Part shown: positions 10,201 to 17,649 of the stretch, one piece after another
How the letters are laid out: the number at the start of each line of letters is the position of its first letter
Position numbering within the stretch: the stretch's first letter is position 1
Source: Flavobacteriales bacterium
Lineage (GTDB): Bacteria; Bacteroidota; Bacteroidia; Flavobacteriales_F; PHOS-HE28
Direction of reading: 5' to 3'
Assembly (NCBI GenBank): GCA_016716605.1
Contig: JADJWA010000001.1
Span: forward strand, 1,364,001 to 1,428,000
DNA: 64,000 bases
Position numbers and translations under genes: made by a program
The notes under the pieces: model-generated
The model's database searches: none
Told to the model about the DNA's origin: nothing
The model's input: the letters and a program-made list of their open reading frames with translations, nothing else

Positions 10201-11339
10201 GGCCGCTGGTTGGCGGTGCGCGCTTCCAGCCGGGTGCTACGCCAGACGGTCAGCAAGCCAACACCCTGGCCAAGATCAATGAGACGCCGAGCGTGCTGGT
10301 GGTGATCACCAAGGACAAGAGCAAGTGGAGCCGTGTGCCCGTGCTTGAGCAGGATACAGGCACGGTATCCATTGGAGGCGTGCAGAAGCTCTTCCCGCGC
10401 GGTCAAGCCAGTGTTGACAAGAATGGCCTGAAGCCCGGCGACCCGGGCTGCAATGTGGCCGAGGCTGAGTTCATCAATGCCACGGGCATGGGTTGGTTCC
10501 CTGGATACGCCATCGACTTGGAGGCTGGTGAGCGCTTGAACATGGCCTTCGGTGAGAATAGCTTCTGGGGCGGCGCCATCGGCAGGGACATGGTGTGGAA
10601 CCCGAATGACCAGTTGCTGCTGCCCGCGCCCCAAGGCGAGATCCCCAGCCCATTCTTCGGTGGCGGCCATTGGATCTACGTGTTCAAGAACGATCGGCGC
10701 CAGAGCGGCCAGCCTACGCGCATCGGCCCTTACGATGATGGCCAGGGCATCCGCGATGGATTGGCATCGACCGGAGCAGCGCGCACCACCGCACTTCGCG
10801 CAGTGGCATGGGTGGGAAGCGCCATGCAGATCCCCGGCAGCGAATTCATGGCCACCGATGTGCGCATCCGGCTGAATGTGCGCAAGCCCTACCGCGCCTA
10901 CACGGATTACAATGGCAGCCCGGCGCCCATCACGCCGGCGCAGAACAACGGCCTGCCGCTCTATGCCTTCGGCACCGGTGAGTACGCCGTGCAGACCAAT
11001 GTGGCCAGCGTGGCGAACGAATTCCTGGACAAGATCAACATCGTGCCCAACCCGTACTACGCCTTCAGCGGCTACGAGACCTCGCGCCTGGACAACCGGG
11101 TGAAGTTCATCAACCTGCCGCAGAACTGCACGATCTCCATCTTCACCGTGAACGGCACCCTGGTGCGCAGGTACCGCAAGGACAGCCCGCTCACCTTCTT
11201 GGATTGGGACCTGAAGAACTCGAACAGCATCCCGATCGCCGGTGGCGTGTACATCTGCCATGTGGAGGTGCCCAACGTGGGCGAAAAGGTGCTCAAGTGG
11301 TTCGGCGTGCTGCGCCCCTTGGACCTGCAGAACTTCTAG
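7263..11339 (+). CDS. large exported protein with a T9SS/FlgD-like C-terminal domain
   Basis: A 1358-residue exported protein with an N-terminal signal segment (hydrophobic about residues 13-30). The central part is rich in aromatic and acidic residues and has no catalytic motif I recognise. The last 95 residues form an Ig/FlgD-like unit starting with IVPNPYYAFSGYE, then ISIFTVNGTLVRRY, a DWDLKNSNSIPIAGGVYICHV strand pair and a terminal KWFGVLRP strand. This resembles C-terminal sorting or assembly domains of Bacteroidota and Ignavibacteria surface proteins. It lies 20 nt after the TonB receptor and 25 nt before a PorV/PorQ-like barrel, so the three are probably co-transcribed and act together at the cell surface (inference). 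Confidence 0.85.
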   Translation: MKGLKRATTRTLALSLVVPMGLLALAAGPPGNGGSNQQVRSQGAPKAGACSPATQVTQLAYNNVRAVIENGGNLWTRRGGSARSGYEVPKTEDFSGPNAIYAGGLWMGGLSSAGQLRLAAVLYRANGNDFWPGPLNRTDASVTPDVCQAYDKFWITQRAEAETHLQWIRCSEDPDCNLADIFPNGYSVPTAFLQWPAIGDVEAGQDLYIAPFLDYNEDGQYNPYDGDYPDYGFDLTVEDCKNKRREDPVPLFGDYNIWWVFNDKGDAHTETQGQPIGLEVRAQAFAFSSNNEINNMTFYNYTVINWASQTLTNTYFGHFVDADLGCSNDDFTGCDVRRGLGYIYNWDDVDEGCLGAIGYGGPSPPPPAIGVDFFEGPFQDSDDIDNPGPATYLENFDCLQAQQQHGIPYRGIGIGYGDGVPDNERFGMRAFLYFNREAPNANVTDPSVAAHYYNYLRSIWKNGVPMTHGGNGFDPSGNGVRTFYMFPGDTDPVGWGTNCVPQGPWVDDDRTFVDRRFVQSAGPFTLEAGAFNNITVGVVYARSPVGSAISSLGPLRVADDKAQALFDNCFKILDGPDAPDLSIRELDRELILYLINPEGSNNENLTYEELDPIIPLNDGGGGPPYDRYYRFQGYKVYQMKNAEASVSDLDNVELARLVYQGDLEDGIGQIVNFPYDPAIQQAVPTEMVNGADAGVRHAIRITTDKFAQGDPRLVNFKSYYYIAIAYGYNNYLDYDLAEGTGQAFPYVAGRKAAFGSIRSYVGIPHKPGPESFGTTQNSSFDDAMQVTRLEGQGNGKLELDIERSTEDAIMSGFPWRSDALTYKRGLAPINVRVVDPLKVPDAQFEVWFQDSITPGDLDDAYWYLKNVTTGEVTAGHRPINLDYEQVFIEPKYGISIAIGQAYYDGNYTEPIGGTITFDNSSQAWLTGIPDAEGVTAFNWIRSGTFIDDVVTPATYSDRPGVDDDALQPYEKILGGTWAPWPLVGGARFQPGATPDGQQANTLAKINETPSVLVVITKDKSKWSRVPVLEQDTGTVSIGGVQKLFPRGQASVDKNGLKPGDPGCNVAEAEFINATGMGWFPGYAIDLEAGERLNMAFGENSFWGGAIGRDMVWNPNDQLLLPAPQGEIPSPFFGGGHWIYVFKNDRRQSGQPTRIGPYDDGQGIRDGLASTGAARTTALRAVAWVGSAMQIPGSEFMATDVRIRLNVRKPYRAYTDYNGSPAPITPAQNNGLPLYAFGTGEYAVQTNVASVANEFLDKINIVPNPYYAFSGYETSRLDNRVKFINLPQNCTISIFTVNGTLVRRYRKDSPLTFLDWDLKNSNSIPIAGGVYICHVEVPNVGEKVLKWFGVLRPLDLQNF

Positions 11340-11364
11340 CGAATCACTCAACGAAGAATAGGAC

Positions 11365-12411
11365 ATGAAGCGATTCAATCATCAAGCGCTGGCGGCGATT
11401 GCTGCTGTGACGATGTCCGCGGGCAGCGCATTCGCCGGTAACCCGGATCGAGCCGGGTCGGCAGGTGCCACGCAGCTGCTGCTGAATCCATTCGCGCGCT
11501 CGAGCGGATGGGCCATGGCCAACAGCGCGAGCCTGCGCGGCACGGAGGCCATGTTCGGCAATGTGGCCGGGCTGTCCATGGTGAGCAAGACCGAGGTGGG
11601 CTTCTCCAACATGCGGCTGCCCAGCGCGGGCTTGTCGATGAACACGGTGGGATTCGGCCAGAAGCTCGGTGCCAGCGGCGTGATCGGCCTGCAGGCCACG
11701 GTCTTCTCCTTCGGCGAGCTGGAGGTGACCACCTACGATGTGCCGGAAGGCGGCCGGGGCGGCTTCAGGCCCGCCATGTCGAACATCGGAGTGGCCTACG
11801 CGAAGAGCTTCTCGAACAGCATCCACGGCGGCCTGCTGCTGCGCGTGGTGTCCGAGAGCGTCTCCAGCGTGCGCTCAACCGGTGTCTGCTTCGATGCTGG
11901 CATCCATTACGTCACCGGGGAGAAGGACAATGTCCACTTCGGGATCGCCCTGAAGAACGTGGGTCCTGCCATGAGTTTCTCCGGTGATGGCCTCGCGGTG
12001 CAGGGCCTGCTCATCGCAGGGAGCGATCAGCTCACGCTTCAGCAGCGCTCAGCCAAGCAGGAGATCCCTTCGCTGCTGAACATTGCCGCCGCTTATGACT
12101 GGCATATCAGCGAGGTGCATCGACTCACGGTGGCAGGAACCTTCGTGTCCAACTCATTCACCAACGATCAGGCCCTGTTCGGCTTGGAGTACGCCTTCCG
12201 CAAGATGCTGCACCTGCGTGCCGGTTACAGCTACGAGAGGCGTGACAGCGCTGACGAGCGCGTCACCTGGTTCACCGGGCCCAGCGCCGGGCTCAGCGTT
12301 GATTTCGGATTCGGGGAGGAGAAGAAATCAGCGCTCGCGCTGGATTATGCCTACCGCACCACGAACCCGTTCAGCGGCTTCCACTGCATCGGCATCCGCC
12401 TCACCATCTAA
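11365..12411 (+). CDS. PorV/PorQ-family outer-membrane beta-barrel protein
   Basis: A 348-residue outer-membrane protein. After the signal peptide (about 1-25, ending AFA) it has the family opening GNPDRAGSAGATQLLLNPFA followed by SSGWAMANSASLRGTEAMFGN, then a run of amphipathic strands and a C-terminal strand CIGIRLTI. PorV shuttles T9SS cargo to the attachment complex in Porphyromonas and Flavobacterium. This is a PorV/PorQ-family member, and its place as third gene after a TonB receptor and a large exported protein suggests a dedicated rather than general role (inference). It ends 16 nt before a strong terminator. Confidence 0.85.
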   Translation: MKRFNHQALAAIAAVTMSAGSAFAGNPDRAGSAGATQLLLNPFARSSGWAMANSASLRGTEAMFGNVAGLSMVSKTEVGFSNMRLPSAGLSMNTVGFGQKLGASGVIGLQATVFSFGELEVTTYDVPEGGRGGFRPAMSNIGVAYAKSFSNSIHGGLLLRVVSESVSSVRSTGVCFDAGIHYVTGEKDNVHFGIALKNVGPAMSFSGDGLAVQGLLIAGSDQLTLQQRSAKQEIPSLLNIAAAYDWHISEVHRLTVAGTFVSNSFTNDQALFGLEYAFRKMLHLRAGYSYERRDSADERVTWFTGPSAGLSVDFGFGEEKKSALALDYAYRTTNPFSGFHCIGIRLTI

Positions 12412-12427
12412 TCGCTCCGCAATTCAA

Positions 12428-12455
12428 GGAAGAGGACCTCTCGGGGTCCTCTTCC
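12428..12455 (+). terminator. rho-independent terminator after the PorV-like gene
   Basis: An 11-bp perfect stem, GGAAGAGGACC (12428-12438) with GGTCCTCTTCC (12445-12455), and a 6-nt loop, followed by GTTTCTTTA. It separates the receptor operon from greA. Confidence 0.85.
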
Positions 12456-12484
12456 GTTTCTTTACGTCACCAGAACAAGCGGCC

Positions 12485-12958
12485 ATGAGCAACCCCGCCT
12501 ACTATACCGAAGAGGGCCTGAAGAAGCTCACCGACGAGCTCAACAAGCTGCGCACGGTGGATCGCCCGCACATCAGCCAGCAGATCGCCGATGCGCGCGA
12601 TAAAGGTGACCTTAGTGAGAACGCCGAGTACCACGCCGCCAAGGAGGAGCAAGGCCTGCTGGAGGCGCGCATCGCGAAGCTGGAGCAAGTGGTGGCCAAT
12701 GCGCGCATCATCGATACTTCGCAGGTGGACACGAGCCGCGTGTACATCCATACCCGCGTGATGGTGCGGCACGTGGACAATAACAGCCAGCGCGAATTCA
12801 TGATCGTGGCGGAGAGCGAGGCTGATGTCCGCACCGGGAAGATCAGCGTGACCTCACCCATCGGGAAAGGGCTGCTGGGCAAGGCCGCCGGGGAAGTGGC
12901 CGAAGTGGTGACCCCGGCGGGCACCACGCGATTCGAGATCATCGCCATCACCCGCTGA
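12485..12958 (+). CDS. greA: transcription elongation factor GreA
   Basis: A 157-residue GreA, the normal length. It rescues backtracked RNA polymerase by stimulating transcript cleavage. The N-terminal coiled coil carries the family signature, including ARDKGDLSENAEYHAAKEEQ with the two acidic tip residues that reach the polymerase active site (about residues 38-57). The C-terminal FKBP-like domain includes VTSPIGKGLLGKAAGE. An ATG far upstream at 12083 is open only because the frame runs antiphase through the previous gene; ATG 12485 after the terminator is the true start. The HIT protein gene begins 1 nt after its stop. Confidence 0.96.
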   Translation: MSNPAYYTEEGLKKLTDELNKLRTVDRPHISQQIADARDKGDLSENAEYHAAKEEQGLLEARIAKLEQVVANARIIDTSQVDTSRVYIHTRVMVRHVDNNSQREFMIVAESEADVRTGKISVTSPIGKGLLGKAAGEVAEVVTPAGTTRFEIIAITR

Positions 12959-12959
12959 G

Positions 12960-13349
12960 ATGGCCAGCCTCTTCACCCGCATCATCAGCGGCGAGATTCC
13001 CTGCCACAAGGTGGGCGAGGACGATCGCTATCTGGCCTTCCTCGACATAGCGCCCGTGCGCGAAGGCCACGCCCTCGTGGTGCCCAAGCTGGAGGTCGAT
13101 CGTTTCTTCGACCTGCCGGAGGAACTGCTCGCGGGCATCATGCCCTTCGCTCAGGGAGTGGCCAAACGCATCCAGCGCACGGTGCCCTGCGACCGCATCG
13201 GTTTGAGCGTGATCGGGCTCGAGGTGCCGCATGCGCATGTTCACCTGATCCCGCTGGACCGCATGAGCGACATGGATTTCTCCCGGCCGAAGCTGAAACC
13301 TTCGCACGAGGAACTGGCCGCGCTCGCAGCGCGCATACGGAACGCCTAG
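12960..13349 (+). CDS. HIT-family nucleotide-binding hydrolase
   Basis: A 129-residue histidine-triad protein. The family hydrolyses or transfers nucleotidyl groups on small substrates such as purine nucleoside phosphoramidates. The active-site triad is visible as H91-A-H93-V-H95 followed by LIPLD. The N-terminal LFTRIISGEIPCHKV and FLDIAPVREGHALVVPK are typical of the HINT/HIT branch. The ATG follows the greA stop by one base, so the two are co-transcribed. The stop codon shares a CTAG with the stop of convergent ruvC. Confidence 0.93.
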   Translation: MASLFTRIISGEIPCHKVGEDDRYLAFLDIAPVREGHALVVPKLEVDRFFDLPEELLAGIMPFAQGVAKRIQRTVPCDRIGLSVIGLEVPHAHVHLIPLDRMSDMDFSRPKLKPSHEELAALAARIRNA

Positions 13350-13912
13350 CGCACGCGGTCCGGATTGGATTTCACGAATGAGCCCCAGCCTCCTTTACCG
13401 CCGCTGCGGGCGCCACGCGCAAGTCCGGGACGCGTATTCGCGAAGTGATGGCATACCGCTACCGCAACGGCATCGGTGGCGTCGGTGCTCGAAGGCAGCT
13501 CACGCAGGCCCAGAATGCTGAGGAGCATGGCGGCTACCTGTTCCTTGCTCGCATTGCCATTGCCGGTGATGCTCTGCTTCACGCGCTTCGGCGCGTATTC
13601 CACCACGGCGATCTCGCGTTGCAGCGCTGCGGCGATGGCCACGCCCTGAGCGCGACCCAGCTTCAGCATGCTCTGCACGTTCTTGCCGAAGAATTGCGCC
13701 TCGATGGCCAGCTCATCCGGATGGTGCCGCTCGATGATCGCGAGCGTCTCGCTGAAGATCGCGCGCAGCTTCAGCGTGTGGTCATCGCCCGTTGTGAAGC
13801 GGATGGCGCCTGCATCTAGCAAGCGGGCCTTGCCGCCTTCCTCCAGCAACACGCCGAACCCCATCACCGTGGTGCCAGGGTCGATACCGAGGATGATGCG
13901 TTCTTGGGCCAC
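13346..13912 (-). CDS. ruvC: Holliday junction endonuclease RuvC
   Basis: Resolves Holliday junctions during recombination together with RuvAB. With a GTG start at 13912 the protein is 188 residues, the usual size, and begins MAQERIILGIDPGT with the first catalytic Asp. Further acidic residues are in ELAIEAQFFGKNVQS and in the SSTDATDAVAVAVCHH motif. The C-terminus has a short Arg/Gly-rich tail (RGARSGGKGGWGSF). Upstream ATGs would add over 40 residues that run through the divergent promoter and are rejected. A -7 box lies at 13948-13955. ruvC is convergent with the HIT gene, sharing 4 bp. Confidence 0.94.
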   Translation of the reverse strand: MAQERIILGIDPGTTVMGFGVLLEEGGKARLLDAGAIRFTTGDDHTLKLRAIFSETLAIIERHHPDELAIEAQFFGKNVQSMLKLGRAQGVAIAAALQREIAVVEYAPKRVKQSITGNGNASKEQVAAMLLSILGLRELPSSTDATDAVAVAVCHHFANTRPGLARGARSGGKGGWGSFVKSNPDRVR

Positions 13913-13917
13913 CGGGG

Positions 13918-13955
13918 TACTTTTCGCCGTCTTCAACACCAACGCGCCGAAGGTA
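13918..13955. promoter_or_regulatory. divergent promoter pair between ruvC and the flippase-like gene
   Basis: Minus strand: TACCTTCG at 13948-13955, 35 nt before the ruvC GTG. Plus strand: TACTTTTCG at 13918-13926, one base longer than the usual box, 31 nt before the GTG at 13958. The two boxes face each other, so the transcripts would overlap in their leaders. Confidence 0.45.
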
Positions 13956-13957
13956 CC

Positions 13958-14917
13958 GTGAGCCGACGCACCCTCTTGCTGCTCCGCTGGGGCGTATTCG
14001 TGCTGGCTTGCGCCTTCCTCTTCATGCGCCTGTCTGGCCATGATGCCCCGATGCGCGCTGAGGACCTTGGTGCCTTGTCACGCGAACCGACGATGCGGCT
14101 CGTGCTTGCGTTGGTGCTGGCCCTGATGCTCGTGAACTGGGGCTTGGAGTCGCGGAAGTGGCGCCTGCTCGTGCGCGAGCTCGAGTCAATCTCCAAGTGG
14201 CGTGCGTTCATCGCGACCATTGCGGGCACGCCCATCGGGCTGATCACGCCGAACCGCGTGGGCGAGTTCGTTGGCCGCGTGCTTTTCCTCTCGCCGGAGC
14301 ATCGCATCGCGGCCAGCTTCGCCACAGCGGTCGGCAGCATCGCACAGTTCGTGATCACGGTGGTGCTTGGCCTGTTGGGCCTGGTCGCTCTGGTGATGCA
14401 AGCGGAGCATGACCAGGTCTCGCCAGATGCGGCGGCTTGGATCGGATTGTGTTTCCTGGTTGCTGTGGCCACCTTGCTGCTGTATTTCAATCCGGACCTC
14501 TTGCGCGCCGCGATCGCGCGCCTCCCCGTGATCAAACGGTGGGAGCGGCATGCAGCCGTGCTGGAGCGGTTCAGCGCGAGCATGCTTACCCGTGTGCTGC
14601 TCATCAGCGCGGCACGTTACGGGGTGTTCACCGTGCAGTTCGCGCTCCTGCTCGGCGCATTGGCCGAAGTGCCCCTGGACGGAGCGATCGCCGCCATACC
14701 TGTCACCTTCCTCGTGGCCACGCTGATCCCCACGGTGATGCTCACTGAACTGGGCGTCCGCGGATCGGTTGCTGTTGCGGTGATCTCGCCCGCCGCCGTG
14801 CATGATCAGGGCGTGTTCCTTGCGAGCACGGCGCTCTGGCTCATCAACCTTGGCCTACCGGCCATGCTGGGCGGCATCATCCTGCTTGTTGCACGGATCC
14901 GAAGCGCACGCGGATGA
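13958..14917 (+). CDS. polytopic membrane protein of the lysylphosphatidylglycerol synthase TM/flippase-like family
   Basis: A 319-residue integral membrane protein with about eight hydrophobic segments. The family signature GLITPNRVGEFVGRVLFL (about residues 105-122) is characteristic of the UPF0104/AglD-like flippase domain that also forms the membrane part of MprF. Related proteins move or modify lipid-linked substrates. It overlaps the downstream GT2 glycosyltransferase by 4 nt (ATGA), which suggests joint action in making a glycolipid or surface glycan (inference). The GTG at 13958 gives VSRRTLLLLRWG with a positive N-terminus; the upstream ATG at 13904 would overlap ruvC. Confidence 0.85.
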   Translation: MSRRTLLLLRWGVFVLACAFLFMRLSGHDAPMRAEDLGALSREPTMRLVLALVLALMLVNWGLESRKWRLLVRELESISKWRAFIATIAGTPIGLITPNRVGEFVGRVLFLSPEHRIAASFATAVGSIAQFVITVVLGLLGLVALVMQAEHDQVSPDAAAWIGLCFLVAVATLLLYFNPDLLRAAIARLPVIKRWERHAAVLERFSASMLTRVLLISAARYGVFTVQFALLLGALAEVPLDGAIAAIPVTFLVATLIPTVMLTELGVRGSVAVAVISPAAVHDQGVFLASTALWLINLGLPAMLGGIILLVARIRSARG

Positions 14918-16056
14918 GCACCGGGCTGCTGATCGCTTCAGTGTTGTTCGCTGTCGCGTTGGCGCAGGCGATGGTGATCGGGCGCTGGCGCGATGCGATC
15001 GCGCGCAAGGAGGAGCGGAAGCGACTGCCCGATGATGCGTTGCCGGCAATCGCCGCGATCATTCCCGTGCGCAACGAGGAGCGCGGCATCGCACGCGTGC
15101 TGCAGGATATGCATGCACAGGACTATCCGAAGGAGAGGATCGAGGTATTGTTGGTTGATGACGGCAGCGATGACCGGACCGTTGAGATTGCCCAGGGCAT
15201 GCGCAAGAGCTGGCCGCAGTTGCAAGTCGTGCGCTCGGAGTCCGAGGGTAAAAAGGCCGCCATCGCAATGGGCATTTCTGCATCAAGGGCTGAGATCATC
15301 GTGCTCACCGATGCCGATGCCCGCTTTGGTGCACAGCGCATCCGTTGCATAGCGGAGCGCATGGCCAGCAGTGGCGCCGAATTGCTGGTGCTGCCGGTAT
15401 GGACCAACGGGCAGGCCTCGCTGGGCGGGTTGCAAGAAGTGGAGCAGGCTGCCTTGCTCGGCGTGGCTTTGGGCACAGCGATGAACGGTTCCCCGTTCCT
15501 GGCCTATGGAGCCAACCTCGCATTCTCTCGCGCCGCGTTCGTGCATGTGGGCGGGTACCAGGGTGATCGTTTCGCCAGCGGCGACGATGTGTTCCTGCTG
15601 CGACGCATGCGTGCGAATGGAAAGCCGGTGCGAGCACTGGCCGATCCGGAAGCGCTCGTGGAGGTTGAGGCAGCGGGTACGTGGCGCGGTTTCTTCGCGC
15701 AGCGGCTGCGATGGGCGGGCAAGATGCGCGGTGCGATCGGCTCGTTCAGCGTATTCGGCGCCGTTGGATTGTTATGGCCTTGGGCGCTGGCTCTCGTCAC
15801 GGCGCGCTTCAGCATCCTCGGCGCGTTGGGGCAGCATGGCTTCTACCAGTTCATCCTGTTGCTCGCGGCCTGGCTGCTTTGGGTAGTCCCGATCATTGGG
15901 TTGGTGCAGGATCTGAAACGCGCTTTCAGCAAGCCGAGTGGAACAGCACCGACGCTTCTGGCGCTTCTGGCATTCACCGTGTACGCACCATTGATCGCCT
16001 TGCTCTCGCTGGTGGTGCGACCGAAGTGGAAGGGGAGGAGGCTGGGTTCCTCCTAG
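14914..16056 (+). CDS. membrane-bound family 2 glycosyltransferase
   Basis: A 380-residue GT2 enzyme. An N-terminal membrane segment (about 4-22) precedes the GT-A domain with IIPVRNEERGIARVL, the nucleotide-binding LLVDDGSDDRT, the DxD-type VLTDADARFG, then GDDVFLLRRM and the acceptor-side QRLRWAGK motif (a QxxRW variant). Two or three membrane helices follow (about 275-370). The enzyme likely transfers a sugar from a nucleotide donor to a lipid or glycan at the inner membrane. The start overlaps the preceding flippase-like gene, indicating translational coupling. The stop shares CTAG with the convergent DUF3127 gene. Confidence 0.9.
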   Translation: MSTGLLIASVLFAVALAQAMVIGRWRDAIARKEERKRLPDDALPAIAAIIPVRNEERGIARVLQDMHAQDYPKERIEVLLVDDGSDDRTVEIAQGMRKSWPQLQVVRSESEGKKAAIAMGISASRAEIIVLTDADARFGAQRIRCIAERMASSGAELLVLPVWTNGQASLGGLQEVEQAALLGVALGTAMNGSPFLAYGANLAFSRAAFVHVGGYQGDRFASGDDVFLLRRMRANGKPVRALADPEALVEVEAAGTWRGFFAQRLRWAGKMRGAIGSFSVFGAVGLLWPWALALVTARFSILGALGQHGFYQFILLLAAWLLWVVPIIGLVQDLKRAFSKPSGTAPTLLALLAFTVYAPLIALLSLVVRPKWKGRRLGSS

Positions 16057-16445
16057 AACGGCAGATCGTCCTCGCCATCCGCGCTGATGGGCGGCATGTC
16101 GGCCATGGTAGGCGCTGGCGCGGCTTGTGCAGCACCGCCGCCTGAGACCCCAGCCCCTGCGCCGCTCCGCTCAATGCGATTGCCAGCGAGGCTGAGGAAG
16201 TACTTGGTCACGCCGTCCTTGCCGGTCCACTCACGGCCGTTCACGTAGCAGGTCACCGTCACCTCTTCGCCGGGGTTGAAACCGTCGAGCAAGCTGGTCT
16301 TATCCTGTTTGAACTCGATGGGGATCATCTGCGGGTATTGCCCGCCCTGCTCGGTGACAACGAGCTCGCGCTTGCTGAATTTCTCGCTGACCTGCTGCGT
16401 CTGGCCCACGACTTTGATGGTTCCAGAGATGGTGACTTGTGCCAT
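16053..16445 (-). CDS. DUF3127 OB-fold-like protein with an SSB-type acidic tail
   Basis: A 130-residue protein of the Bacteroidota DUF3127 family. The first 90 residues read as an OB-fold (ISGTIKVVGQTQQVSEKFSK, then RELVVTE and CYVNGREWTG). A Gly/Ala/Pro-rich linker (about 95-117) leads to the terminal DGEDDLPF, which closely resembles the C-terminal tip by which SSB recruits repair and replication proteins. I infer a role as a single-strand-binding or SSB-like factor. The gene is monocistronic by position, between a convergent glycosyltransferase gene and the flavin reductase gene 42 nt upstream on the same strand. Confidence 0.85.
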   Translation of the reverse strand: MAQVTISGTIKVVGQTQQVSEKFSKRELVVTEQGGQYPQMIPIEFKQDKTSLLDGFNPGEEVTVTCYVNGREWTGKDGVTKYFLSLAGNRIERSGAGAGVSGGGAAQAAPAPTMADMPPISADGEDDLPF

Positions 16446-16487
16446 GGTAGGATTTATTGAGGTTGTGCTGTGATGCGTAAGCGGCGC

Positions 16488-17390
16488 CTATCTGGAGTTG
16501 AAGGAGAGCAGCGTCTTCCACGCTTCTTCGATTCGGCCTTGGGCGAGCAATGCTTGGGCGTGGCGATGGAGCACGGTCATGAGTTCCTGCGGCTTTTCCT
16601 GAAGGGCGATGAAGGTATCGCTCAATTCGGTGAGCTTGTACTCGTTCACCGCCGTCTCATCGGGAACGCTGAGCGCGGCGCCCAGCTGACCCAATTCGCT
16701 TCCGGTGAGGATGATGCTGAGGCGCGCCTCGGCCGGCAGGGCATCGACCCCCACGCCGTAATGGGTATTGGGCTGCGCCAGCTCGAAGAGCGCATCGCCG
16801 TGCGCGCGCGCATAGAAGTGCCCGCCCATGCGGCCCACAAGATCGATCCGGCGCTGATCGATGCGGCCCTCGGCATCGAGAACCTTTTCATCAACGTGGA
16901 TCATCACCACTTCGCAGAGCACCAGGTTGCCTGCCCCTCCGCCCGTGCCCGTCTCGATCACCTGTTGCACGCGGCACTCGAACTGCACCGGGCTCTCCTT
17001 CACGCGGGAGGGCCGCACTTTCTCGCTTGCGATTGCAGTGAGGCCGCTTTTCTCGAATTCGTTCACCCCCTCAGGGAATTCACCGCTGGCCACGCTGATC
17101 TGCTGCACCATGGCGTAAGTGACCACGTTGATCACCGCCTCGGGCACGGCTTTCACGTTGTGATAACTGTGCTTGGTGGTGTTGTCCCTGCCGCGCCGGG
17201 CAGGTGAGAATATCATCAGCGGCGGATTGGCGCCGAAGACATTGAAGAAGCTGAATGGGCTCAGGTTGGGCCGTCCTTGCGCATCGATGGTGCTGGCCAG
17301 CGCGATCGGCCTTGGTCCGATGGCGCCAACAAGATGACCGTGCAGGGCGCCGATGCTCAGTTCCTTGGGGTCGAATCGCAGATGGCTCAT
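16488..17390 (-). CDS. flavin reductase-like FMN-binding protein
   Basis: A 300-residue protein of the flavin reductase-like split-barrel family. The N-terminal domain (about 10-190) contains GPRPIALASTIDAQGRPNLSPFSFFNVFG, typical of FMN-binding members that reduce flavin with NAD(P)H or act as oxidoreductases. The C-terminal 100 residues are helical and lack a recognised motif. It starts at ATG 17390, with TACATTAG (17400-17407) ending 9 nt upstream, so the message is close to leaderless. The physiological substrate cannot be inferred. Confidence 0.88.
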   Translation of the reverse strand: MSHLRFDPKELSIGALHGHLVGAIGPRPIALASTIDAQGRPNLSPFSFFNVFGANPPLMIFSPARRGRDNTTKHSYHNVKAVPEAVINVVTYAMVQQISVASGEFPEGVNEFEKSGLTAIASEKVRPSRVKESPVQFECRVQQVIETGTGGGAGNLVLCEVVMIHVDEKVLDAEGRIDQRRIDLVGRMGGHFYARAHGDALFELAQPNTHYGVGVDALPAEARLSIILTGSELGQLGAALSVPDETAVNEYKLTELSDTFIALQEKPQELMTVLHRHAQALLAQGRIEEAWKTLLSFNSR

Positions 17391-17399
17391 CAGGGGCCA

Positions 17400-17407
17400 C
17401 TAATGTA
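17400..17407 (-). promoter_or_regulatory. -7 promoter box of the flavin reductase gene
   Basis: TACATTAG on the minus strand, ending 9 nt before the ATG at 17390. Confidence 0.5.
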
Positions 17408-17446
17408 GCCGGGCGGGCGAACGCGCAGCCCGGAGCATCAAGTGGC

Positions 17447-17454
17447 TACTTTCG
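17447..17454 (+). promoter_or_regulatory. -7 promoter box before tRNA-Leu
   Basis: TACTTTCG, 20 nt before the 5' end of the tRNA, a distance that suits a short 5' precursor. Because this drives a stable RNA, it supports the box as a genuine promoter element in this genome. Confidence 0.55.
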
Positions 17455-17474
17455 CGCTCCGTTTTTTACGGCTA

Positions 17475-17556
17475 ACGGACGTGGCGGAATTGGTAGACGC
17501 GCCAGACTTAGGATCTGGTACCGCAAGGTGTGGGGGTTCGAGTCCCCCCGTCCGTA
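17475..17556 (+). tRNA. tRNA-Leu (anticodon TAG)
   Basis: The acceptor stem ACGGACG (17475-17481) pairs with CGTCCGT (17549-17555) and is followed by discriminator A; CCA is not encoded. The anticodon stem CCAGA/TCTGG frames the loop CTTAGGA with anticodon TAG at 17509-17511. There is a long variable arm, as expected for a class II leucine tRNA, and a T-arm GGGGG-TTCGAGT-CCCCC. It sits between a -7 box and tig. Confidence 0.95.
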
Positions 17557-17649
17557 CAGATTCCGCCACGGCCCAGCGCAAGCGGTCGAAGGCGGAGATT
17601 CCGGACCACCTTAACCATCAGCGGCACCACCGCCCATGTTGAACAGACC

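Noticed and set aside
9399..11378. A minus-strand open frame of 659 codons opposite the 1358-residue exported protein
   Set aside because: Antisense frame of a G+C-rich gene; no start context, domain or promoter box, while the plus strand has signal peptide and C-terminal domain.
12083..12484. N-terminal extension of GreA
   Set aside because: The frame upstream of 12485 runs out of phase through the PorV-like gene and across a strong terminator; GreA is full length from 12485.
17530..17649. N-terminal extension of trigger factor
   Set aside because: This extension would translate part of the tRNA-Leu gene; the standard trigger factor start is at 17650.
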